From Chrysomallon squamiferum (taxonomy: Eukaryota > Mollusca > Gastropoda > Neomphalida > Peltospiridae): DNA of 20,000 nt. A program made the translations under genes and the position numbers. The stretch covers positions 28,023,164 to 28,043,163 of the forward strand of contig CM022679.1 of assembly GCA_012295275.1 (NCBI GenBank), read 5' to 3'. The notes beneath the pieces are model-generated. The model was not told where the DNA came from and ran no database searches. It worked only from the letters and a program-made list of their open reading frames with translations. Below, piece after piece: positions 13,461 through 20,000 of this stretch. Position 1 is the first letter of the stretch. Each line of letters opens with the position of its first letter.

Positions 13461-14213
13461 CTTTCTTCTTTCATAAAATTCATTGTTTATTAGTTGTTTA
13501 AAATGAGAGAAATAATTTAGGTGAAAAATAGTAATAATAAATATTGGCTTCGGGTAAAAGAGATTATACTTATTTCAGCTGATGTTGAATTGTCTGGGTA
13601 ATCATTGTCCTGAACTAACAAATGGCATAAGTTATGTCTCAGTTTACTCAGTTACAATAAACAAGCCCGGACTCGGAAGTGAGGCTAGGGTCACGTGTCG
13701 GTCTGCAGGCTGCGTGATTGGATGAAATACGTTTTACATTATTTTCTCGAGTATTTGTCGTAAACTTAGCAGCAGCAGGAACCAAATCATTGCGCAGCCT
13801 CGACAGCTCTTAACATTATTTGTGTTGAAAGACACGAGCTTGCCTGACCATTCTGTAGATCTTGGATCTGCGCCTGCACTTCCCCACGCCAGTAACAAAA
13901 AGTGTTAATTTTATATTAATACAAGTCCTTCTTTTAATACATATAAACATTTTTCAGTACTGCAACATAAAGCAGCCTCAAAGAACAAAGCAGTAACAAT
14001 TTCCCTCCCCCAGTTATCGTTCTTATTTGATATTGTCAAACTTTGTGTTGATGATTTTATGGTAGAGTCACAGTAAATATTATTTATGAAAAAAGAAAGA
14101 ATGTTATACAAATCTTCAGAGTTGTGAATAATCAATGTTGTTATCATTGTCATCATCGTTAATTAATTTATTATAGTTATCATTTCCATTCTTCCTCTTT
14201 TCTTCTTCTTCTC
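13461..14213. other. Unique sequence with a less AT-rich core; no gene recognised
   Basis: The part at 13660-13890 has higher G+C, a CACGTG (13692-13697) and an inverted CCAAT-type GATTGG (near 13717). It could be regulatory or an untranslated exon. The minus-strand frame at 13911-14156 has no recognisable content. Confidence 0.35.
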
Positions 14214-14243
14214 ATTATTATTATTGTTGCTGTTGTTGTTGTT
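14214..14243. repeat. Short TTA-TTG compound run
   Basis: TTATTATTATTG passes into GTTGTTGTTG. Confidence 0.85.
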
Positions 14244-14458
14244 AATCGTAACCTTAATTTTTTTTATTTGAATGTTGTTTTTGTTTTGCTTTTTTCTTCA
14301 TCCTTCTTTTTTTTTTTTATTCTTTTTTTTAGATATCTATTAAAAACTTGTTTTCACACCACATTATATAATGATCTTGATTAAACTTCATCTCACAGTT
14401 TTACTGTCGTTCACTGTTACTGACACGTGTTTTGTAACAACAGTGTGAAACACGAGTG

Positions 14459-14460
<2 letters not shown>

Positions 14461-14504
<44 letters not shown>
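14461..14504. repeat. (CA)n microsatellite, 44 bp
   Basis: Twenty-two perfect AC units, preceded directly by the short inverted repeat AACACGAGTGTT. Confidence 0.99.
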
Positions 14505-14506
<2 letters not shown>

Positions 14507-14617
14507 TAGTTTGAATAACTGTCAAACTCGTCAATGCCTGGCCTTGCACATTTCATACGTTATTTCAGTACAAATTAAAATAATCAATTCCAGAAAGTGT
14601 CACCATTAAAAGTGATC

Positions 14618-14745
14618 AGCGGATACCATATCTGATTCATAAACAGCGGATATCGTATCTGATTCATAAAGCGGATATCATATCTGATTCTTAAAGCGGA
14701 TATCATATCTGATTCATAAAGCAGATATCATATCTGATTCATAAA
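14618..14745. repeat. 25-27 bp minisatellite, five copies
   Basis: Five copies of a unit with core GCGGATATCATATCTGATTC. The first spacing is 27 bp (an extra AC) and the rest are about 25 bp. Single-base variants are ACC, CGT, CTTA and GCAG. Each copy carries near-palindromic GATATCATATC. Confidence 0.95.
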
Positions 14746-14912
14746 CTGCGACGATCTAGAAAAAAATTATAAATTATGAAAACGTTGGATCATCTGAGTC
14801 CTGGAACTTCAGTACTGTACTTCATCAAACCAGAGATGTTTGAATCACTGAGTGTTATTTTTGAACAAAACAAGAATCCAATGCATGGACGTTTTCAGAC
14901 GGCGTTGTAACA

Positions 14913-15044
14913 GTTCACGTGTTTCATTACTGATAACTTGAATCTTCTCTCACAGAATACATTGCTTGTTTGTATCCTGTTCACGTGTTTCATTCCTGAT
15001 AACTTGAATATTCTTTCACAGAATACATTGCTTGTTTGCATCCT
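14913..15044. repeat. 66-bp tandem duplication
   Basis: Copy 1 (14913-14978) and copy 2 (14979-15044) start GTTCACGTGTTTCATT and end in CATTGCTTGTTTG-ATCCT. They differ at only four or so positions. Each carries a CACGTG hexamer. Confidence 0.96.
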
Positions 15045-15213
15045 GTCTCCTTTTTAAGAATGTCAAGTTTATATGTTTATTTTTTGTTTGTTTGTTGTTT
15101 TGGTTTTTTCGATCTTTCCAATATGATGTCCATAAATTTCAGTTTAATGTATCTGTTTCAATAAAAAGACATTTCCATTTATATCATGTGTTTATTTTGG
15201 TTGTTGTTGCCAT

Positions 15214-15266
15214 TGTGTGTGTGTATGTATGTGTGTATATTTATGTATGTATGATGAAGATGATGA
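15214..15266. repeat. GTGTATGTATG tract
   Basis: GT units pass to GTAT units and then GATGAAGATGATGA. Confidence 0.88.
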
Positions 15267-15308
15267 TTATAATAACAACATTAAGAATGATAGATACTAA
15301 TACAATCA

Positions 15309-15429
<121 letters not shown>

Positions 15430-15687
15430 TCCGACATTAATAATGATAATAATAATATAAAAAAACAAACAATAACGATAACAACAATGCTAATTAGAAA
15501 AGTAATAGTAATTATGCAGTGGAATGTGAATAAGTAATGAATGTTTATCTGACACTCTCTGAAGATGTGTGGTGTGAATTCAGTAATTTTAATATTTAAT
15601 GTTTATATTCATTTAATGTCATTCAGCTCTTCAGGCCTCCTTTCTCTTATATTTTATGTCCCTGTTTGTCTCTATTGCTGTACATCT
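15430..15687. other. AT-rich unique sequence, no gene recognised
   Basis: I see nothing beyond short AATAAT remnants. Confidence 0.4.
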
Positions 15688-15893
15688 GTATGTATATATG
15701 TATGTATGTTTGTATGTATGTATGTGTGTATGTATGTATATATGTATGAATGTTTGTATGTATGTATGTTTTTATGTATGTATGTATGTATGTTTGTATG
15801 TATGTATGTATGTATGTATGTTTGTATGTATGTATGTATGTATGTATGTATGTATGTATATATGTATGTATATATGTAAGTATGTGTGTATAC
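15688..15893. repeat. (TATG)n tetranucleotide array, about 205 bp
   Basis: GTAT units with regular TTTG, TGTG and TATA variants. Being tetranucleotide, it stays open in all three forward frames, giving the overlapping MYVCMYVC frames. Confidence 0.98.
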
Positions 15894-16046
15894 GCTTTAT
15901 CTGATGTATGGATGCTAAAGACAACTTTATCTGTTTAAACAGGTAATAAGATTTGATGTAGATTCACAGTTGTTTAACCAGTCAGATGTGTGTTGTATCT
16001 CGCTGACACGTGTAAAATGACAGAGCAGCCTGTCTGTCAAACATGT

Positions 16047-16363
16047 GATTACATCTTTACATTTCACACATTTCTCAAATCACACAGCATAATTACATCT
16101 TTACATATCACACATTTCTCAAATCACACAGCATAATTACATCTTTACATTTCACACATTTCTCAAATCACACAGCATAATTACATCTTTACATTTCACA
16201 CATTTCTCAAATCACACAGCATAATTACATTTTTACATTTCACACATTTCTCAAATCACACAGCATAATTTTTACATATCATCTTTCACACAGCATTTCA
16301 TCACATTTTTCTCAAATCACACAGCATAATTACATCTTTACCATTTCTCAAATCACACAGCAT
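16047..16363. repeat. 44-bp minisatellite, five good copies plus degenerate copies
   Basis: Copies run 16047-16090, 16091-16134, 16135-16178, 16179-16222 and 16223-16266, built on ACATCTTTACATTTCACACA followed by TTTCTCAAATCACACAGCAT. They differ at one or two positions. A rearranged copy (16267-16327) and a 36-bp deleted copy (16328-16363) follow. Loose remnants with AAGATAAATCT reach about 16444. Confidence 0.97.
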
Positions 16364-16461
16364 TTTCATTTTTACATTTCAAAGATAAATCTTTACATTT
16401 CATCTCGAATTACACTCCATTACGTTTTTCACAAAGATAAATCTCCTGATCTCGAGAAAGA

Positions 16462-16471
16462 AAAATAAATA

Positions 16472-16502
<31 letters not shown>

Positions 16503-16524
16503 AAATTTAGTTATTTATTTATTT
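16462..16524. repeat. AAAT array facing TTAT array (inverted, hairpin-capable)
   Basis: AAATAAATAAAT units (to about 16503) are followed within a few bases by TTATTTATTTATTTT, so the two sides are complementary. Confidence 0.88.
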
Positions 16525-16592
16525 TACAAAAGATAAACAAGTAAATAAATAATCAAATTAAAACAAATCAAAGAATGAATGAATAAACTAAC

Positions 16593-16622
16593 TTAAATAA
16601 ATAAATAAATAAATAAATAAAC
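16593..16622. repeat. (AAAT)n run
   Basis: Seven or so AAAT units. Confidence 0.93.
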
Positions 16623-17133
16623 AGAGAAGTTCAACAAAAACAACAATTGGGGTATCGTGTCTTATTTTTCCTGTTTCCTTTTATTTTTTGAATTTATCAT
16701 AAATTTTCATTTTGAAGTCGAAACGTCTTCTTTTCAGTGTATGATGTTAAACTTATATATTTTCACTTTCTACACGATTTACATTTGTCTTCATTTTAAA
16801 ATTAGAAAGGCAGTAATGTAAATATTGTTTCCGTTTTCTTTTTTCTTGAATAATCAAAATTATCTTTTTCAGATGTATATATTTTATACATGTAACATGC
16901 GTTACAGCAGCGTAATTTGCTTAATTATAGAAACATCTAGCAATCTTCATGTTTCTCCATCCACAATTCACTTTGCATTGATTTTTTATATCCAGATTGC
17001 CAGCTGCATTCTGCTGATATTTACTGTCACAACGTCTTGTAAATTCCTCATATTTAGACCAGTCGCGTTTTTTCTTCATCTTGTTTAAACCAGTCGAACT
17101 TTGTTTATTTGTCATTTTTCAAACAAGCACCTT
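16623..17133. other. AT-rich sequence downstream of the GPCR gene
   Basis: Open frames on both strands (plus 16825-17088, minus 16921-17115) overlap. Neither has a recognisable domain, so no gene is called. Part of it may belong to a longer 3' UTR. Confidence 0.35.
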
Positions 17134-17464
17134 TTTATTTCTAATCACATTTTGACTGGTCCTCAAATCTGAGGCCAGTAGTAACTTGTTACCAAGCTGG
17201 ATTTTAACATTTATAACCGAAATGTTTCATTTCTTATTTAACAGGTCACAATATATTTTCACTAGTTGAGAAATCGCGATGTGTACGTTTAATCCATGTT
17301 TTTATATGCAGACTCCTGCAAAACAACAGACGCACACTTTTTCTTCTACCATTGTAAACTATCTAATCTCTTGTCGTTGTTGTTGTTGATGTTGATGTTG
17401 TTGATTACTGTTTCTCATACAGATGACGTCACTTCGTGTTTGAATGGCTGACAGAAGAGAGGTG
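17134..17464 (-). other. Probable 3' UTR of the GPCR gene with candidate polyadenylation signals
   Basis: Downstream of the TAG stop on the minus strand, the first common signal variant is ATTAAA (17293-17288), and the first perfect AATAAA is at 17139-17134, with another at 17109-17104. The interval has no long open frame. It contains a TGACGTCA octamer (17424-17431) and a short GTT/GAT repeat (17373-17404). Which signal is used cannot be told from sequence alone. Confidence 0.4.
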
Positions 17465-17710
17465 CTAGGGGAGTGAGTGTGGTTCTAGGTAACACCTCAG
17501 GGGCAGGGAATGATGGGCGTCTCCGTTCTGCCACAGTCTGTGTCGGTCTCGTTGTTTCTCGCCCAGGCTGTCGGTTTTGGCGTCTGATAAAACACAGCTG
17601 TATGTTAAGTTGACGTGGTTGTCGCCCGTTTTCCAGCGTCTGGCGCCTGGTCTGTACCGCAACGACGTCCTATAACACGGACAACTGTACACCAAGTGTT
17701 TTAGATCCGC
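17465..17710 (-). CDS. Terminal coding exon of the same GPCR: helix 8 and cytoplasmic tail
   Basis: A pyrimidine-rich acceptor (TTTGCTCTGTTTTACAG) on the minus strand ends at 17711. Exon sequence starts at 17710 in phase 0, matching the phase of the donor at 19840. The reading frame gives 81 residues and a TAG stop at 17465-17467. It begins ADLKHLVYSCPCYR, so the joined junction reads NDSFR-ADLKHLV-YSCPCYR. That is the usual amphipathic helix 8 followed by cysteines (tail residues 10 and 12) placed where many class A receptors are palmitoylated. The rest is a basic, polar tail with Ser/Thr sites for possible receptor-kinase phosphorylation and no membrane segment. An 81-residue tail is a normal length for a peptide GPCR. 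The segment is G+C- and CpG-rich compared with the flanking repeats. The ATG upstream of the acceptor lies in intronic GAT-repeat sequence and is not the true start. The evidence is splice-site logic plus helix 8 fit; I recognise no homologue of the tail itself. Confidence 0.85.
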   Translation of the reverse strand, partial: ADLKHLVYSCPCYRTSLRYRPGARRWKTGDNHVNLTYSCVLSDAKTDSLGEKQRDRHRLWQNGDAHHSLPLRCYLEPHSLP

Positions 17711-17724
17711 CTGTAAAACAGAGC

Positions 17725-18028
17725 AAAGCATCATCATCAACATCATCAATATCACTTATTTGTAGTAATTGTGGGAGTATCATCATCTTTACAGTAACTA
17801 TCATCATTATCATCATCATCATCATCATCGTTAGTAGTAACAGTATCAACAGTATTAAAAGTATTATTGTTGTTGCTACTATAACTATTGCTACTACTAC
17901 TACTACTACTACTATTACAACTATTATTACTAGTACTGCTGTTGTTCTTACTACTACTATTTTATTATTACTATTATTATTATTACTACTGCTGCTATTA
18001 CTAGAACTGCTACAACAACAACAATAAA
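17725..18028. repeat. Compound trinucleotide mosaic (ATC, CTA, TTG, TTA, CAA) next to the splice acceptor
   Basis: Blocks of ATC (17729-17750 and 17800-17829), CTA/ACT (17888-17916), TTATTA/CTA mixtures and CAACAA (18012-18023) follow one another with shared three-base phase. The array starts only about 15 bases upstream of the acceptor on the transcript. Confidence 0.9.
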
Positions 18029-18329
18029 TACATTGTTGTTTTTGTCGTTAAATCAACAAGACATGATGACGTATCAGAGTTAAGTGATTATTTTAATTAC
18101 ATGATGAAAAAAATCACTGATTTGCTAAGTACTGCCAGTTATTTGTCATTTATATGCGACATTTTGTAGACAGAACAGTACATACCAAAACATTTGATAA
18201 ATATGTCTCAGGAATTCTTTTTGTCAGTGTGGTACTTATGAGTGTTGATGTCATTTGTTACTGCAATATATTTATATCGAAAGAGCTTTAGGAGAAACTG
18301 TTAAAACCGTATTTAAAATCAATAGTTTT

Positions 18330-18740
18330 TATTTCTTTTCTTTTTTTTCTTTTCTTTTTTTCCGTTATTGTTATTACTATTTTACTATTATTTATTTATT
18401 TGTTTGTTTGTTTGTTTTCATTTCAACTCTTTCTATGTTGTTGCGAAGTAGAATGGATTTATTTGAATATCCAATTTCTTAGCAAGATTTCATCTTTTCG
18501 TTGGTTGTTTTTTGTTTTGTTTTTTTCTTCTTTTAATTTTTTTTGTTATTGTTTTTTTTTTTTTCTTTTCTTTTCTTTTTTTTCATAGCAAAATCAACCA
18601 GTTTTTCATTTATTTAGTTAGTTGCTTTCTTTCTTTTCTTTCTTTTCGCTTTACTTCATTTAGTTTTTTTAATTGATATTTTTATTATTATATATATTTT
18701 ATTTTATTTTATTTATTATTTACGTATTTATTTATTTATA
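18330..18740. repeat. T-rich low-complexity stretch (TTTC, TTTG, TTTA units)
   Basis: Homopolymer T runs alternate with TTTCTTTTCTTTT, TTTGTTTG and TTTATTTA. One less biased piece at 18417-18500 interrupts it. Confidence 0.85.
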
Positions 18741-18779
18741 GTCACTAAAAACAGAAGATAACCGCACTGTGCTGTCAAT

Positions 18780-19250
18780 TACGTTAAAACCAACACTTAT
18801 CTTAATGACGTCACCCGATACTGGCGCGAGCACCGCACGCGAGACTAACGTGCGTGCCTCGTTCCAGTTTTACTGTCAGTTCTGTTAAACGTCGGCTGCG
18901 ATGACGGACGTCGATGTGCCTTTCTAACGAAAACAAGCACGGACGTGATCGCACCGAGACTCCGAGCATCACCCTGGAGACGTGGTGTGTGTGTTTTACC
19001 GTCAAGAACCGCAATTAGCCAGTGTCTCCGGTAGCAAATGATTAAATCTTGAAACAAGACTTCGACGGCGAGCGACATATTTTTCAAAACAGTTAAATTG
19101 TCGCCCATCAAGTGCTACGTGAATAATTGAATGGAGAGTTCGTTAACGACGTCCAAACGCATTTACAGTTCTATCCCAACGACGTCGTTGTTATCTAAGT
19201 CGTGCGACTGCGGATCACAGTGGTCCTGATTTTATTTGACGTGAGTAAAA
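18780..19250. promoter_or_regulatory. CpG-rich unique island with CRE-type sites inside the GPCR intron
   Basis: This is about 470 bp of non-repetitive sequence between T-rich and A-rich tracts. It is much richer in CpG than the rest of the intron: I count 16 CpG in 18801-18920. It holds a perfect CRE octamer TGACGTCA (18806-18813), further GACGTC cores near 18907, 19148 and 19181, and the perfect 14-base palindrome CAACGACGTCGTTG (19177-19190). A donor-like GAC|GTGAGTAAAA on the plus strand (GT at 19241) could end a plus-strand exon. An 87-codon minus-strand frame (ATG at 19108, stop at 18845) is open but matches nothing I know. Possible readings are an intronic enhancer, an internal or antisense promoter with a first exon, an alternative exon, or an old inserted sequence. 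I cannot choose between them. Confidence 0.35.
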
Positions 19251-19259
19251 ATGACAACC

Positions 19260-19278
19260 AAAAAAAAAAAAAAAAAAA
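19260..19278. repeat. Poly(A) run of 19
   Basis: A plain A homopolymer lies just right of the CpG-rich island. It could mark the tail of an inserted retro-copy on the plus strand, but I found no target-site duplication. Confidence 0.9.
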
Positions 19279-19436
19279 TGTATCCCGCTAATATTTACAT
19301 TAGTTTCAAACAGTAAAAGAGTTTTGTTCAGTATAAACAAGCAATGAATAAAACATGCTAATAACGTACGTTATCATAATATTTATATATTTTTTTTTTA
19401 CTCTAACAAAGTATGTTAATGTTTTTTCTCAACGTT

Positions 19437-19545
19437 AAAAAAAATTAATAAATAATAAATAATAAAATAAATAACTAAATAAATAAAAATAAAATCCCAG
19501 ATAAATAAAATTATAAATAAACCAATAAATAAGAATATAAATGAA
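19437..19545. repeat. AAAT/AATAA-rich low-complexity stretch
   Basis: Irregular AAATAA and AATAAATAAC units. Confidence 0.85.
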
Positions 19546-19599
19546 TAAACTTTAATAGTAACAATAACGACAGCAACAGAAATAATAACAATAGCATAA

Positions 19600-19671
19600 T
19601 AATAACAACAATGATGATGATGATTGTTATTATTATTATTATTATTACTAGCAGCAGTAGTAGTAGTAGTA

Positions 19672-19722
<51 letters not shown>

Positions 19723-19743
19723 ATAGTAGTAGTAGTAGTAGTA
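19600..19743. repeat. Trinucleotide mosaic ending in (TAG)n
   Basis: ACA, ATG and TTA blocks pass into AGC and then about 30 AGT/TAG units (19651-19742) with single AGAAG and AAT interruptions. It lies about 100 bases inside the intron from the GPCR donor. On the coding strand it reads as TAC/ACT, giving a spurious poly-Tyr extension. Confidence 0.95.
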
Positions 19744-19757
19744 TAATGACAATAATG

Positions 19758-19782
19758 ATAAATAAATAAATAAATAAATACC
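19758..19782. repeat. (AAAT)n run near the splice donor
   Basis: Six AAAT units, about 57 bases into the intron on the minus-strand transcript. Confidence 0.93.
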
Positions 19783-19839
19783 TAAGCAACTACACAAACA
19801 AAACAGATCACTAAACACGTTCTGTATGACAGTACTTAC

Positions 19840-20000
19840 TCTGAAACTGTCGTTCATGAAGCCGTAGATAACCGGATTAACGAAGCTGTTCGACATGGAA
19901 AGCCAGTGGCAAGCGGAGTAGAGCGCCTTCTTGGGGTCTTGAGGGATGGAGTTAGGCGCGAAAGATTCGAGCAAGAAGAAAATGTGAAGAGGCAACCAGC
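19840..20000 (-). CDS. Penultimate coding exon of a class A peptide-type GPCR (TM6 end to helix 8), 5' part outside the window
   Basis: This exon encodes the membrane end of a rhodopsin-family G-protein-coupled receptor, which would sit in the plasma membrane and signal through G proteins. Read on the minus strand, the first two bases (GC) complete a codon, probably Cys, followed by 53 residues starting WLPLHIFF. This is the TM6 CWxP toggle region. Extracellular loop 3 follows (about residues 12-24, with PNSIPQDPKK), then TM7 with HWLSMSNSFVNPVIYGFMN, which contains the NPxxY motif, then the helix 8 start NDSFR. It ends in phase 0 at a consensus donor, AGA|GTAAGT (exon end 19840). The HWL...NPVIYGF-MN-FR pattern fits peptide receptors of the NPY, NPFF, tachykinin, luqin/RYamide, leucokinin or orexin/allatotropin type. 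The ligand cannot be decided from one exon. Continuing the frame past the donor reads into intronic low-complexity codons, so the coding part stops there. The exon is clearly richer in G+C than its surroundings. Confidence 0.95.

Larger units (their letters stand above)
17711..19839 (-). other. Last intron of the GPCR gene (2,129 bp, phase 0)
   Basis: The boundaries are a GTAAGT donor (19839 down to 19834) and a TTTTACAG acceptor ending at 17711. The intron lies directly after the conserved FR of helix 8. From memory, several peptide-receptor families, such as tachykinin receptors, have an intron near this place; this was not checked. Going from donor to acceptor it holds an AAAT array, an AGT/TAG trinucleotide mosaic, AAAT-rich sequence, a CpG-rich unique island (about 18780-19250), a T-rich stretch (about 18330-18740), and a compound CTA/TTG/ATC trinucleotide block running up to the acceptor. 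Confidence 0.85.

Noticed and set aside
16825-17115. Overlapping open frames on both strands downstream of the GPCR
   Set aside because: They oppose each other, show no domain, and fit AT-rich chance frames in or beyond a 3' UTR.
17711-17755. ATG-started beginning of the last-exon frame (MILMMLMMM...)
   Set aside because: It is intronic GAT repeat plus the acceptor pyrimidine tract, not coding sequence.
18845-19111. 87-codon minus-strand frame (ATG at 19108) in the intronic CpG-rich island
   Set aside because: No domain is recognised, a second overlapping frame (18811-19014) is equally open, and high CpG content lowers stop frequency. Kept only as part of the island.
19782-19839. Alternative GPCR tail ending with FSDLFCLCSC by use of a later donor-like CTTAG|GTATTT
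   Set aside because: The 58-base extension would shift the frame of the last exon, and the GTAAGT donor upstream is far better.

Overview
The window is an AT-rich metazoan nuclear sequence made mostly of microsatellites and short tandem repeats. The density of (GA)n, (TG/GTAT)n, (AAT)n, (AAAT)n and trinucleotide arrays, the spliced gene structure and the peptide-receptor gene at the right edge suggest a bilaterian with a repeat-rich genome. A mollusc (cephalopod or gastropod) is my best guess, but it is an inference from genome texture and not proven by any marker here. Nothing looks bacterial or plasmid-like: no operons, ribosome binding sites, rRNA, CRISPR or insertion sequences.

One gene is well supported. 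The last two coding exons of a class A (rhodopsin-family) peptide-type GPCR lie on the minus strand. The upstream exon (19840-20000, running off the right edge) encodes the end of TM6 (WLP), extracellular loop 3, TM7 with NPVIY, and the start of helix 8. It ends at a consensus donor, AGA|GTAAGT. A strong acceptor 2,129 bases further along (TTTTACAG|GCG, exon starting at 17710) continues in the same phase with helix 8, a Cys-Pro-Cys palmitoylation-type motif and an 81-residue cytoplasmic tail ending at TAG (17465-17467). The 3' UTR probably runs to about 17.29 or 17.13 kb. The intron is packed with trinucleotide and AAAT-type repeats, and also holds a CpG-rich unique island (18.78-19.25 kb) with a perfect CRE octamer and a 14-base palindrome.

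From 1 to about 17.1 kb I find no supportable protein-coding gene. That stretch alternates AT-rich unique sequence with: six long GA/TC tracts (1.31, 1.79, 5.25, 5.80, 6.26 and 10.61 kb); a roughly 1 kb TG-rich array with higher-order structure (3.64-4.62 kb); minisatellites with units of 32 bp (2.99 kb), 25-27 bp (14.62 kb), 66 bp (14.91 kb) and 44 bp (16.05 kb); a short element bounded by AAAGGGAAACAA inverted repeats (11.80-11.92 kb); and a perfect 13-bp hairpin (13.20 kb). Four perfect TGACGTCA octamers and ten CACGTG hexamers are scattered through the window, more than base composition alone would predict.

The most useful results are the two-exon reading of the GPCR 3' end, the CpG-rich CRE island in its last intron, oppositely oriented GA/TC tract pairs that could fold into long double-stranded RNA if transcribed, and the small inverted-repeat element. 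I see no convincing new multi-gene system.
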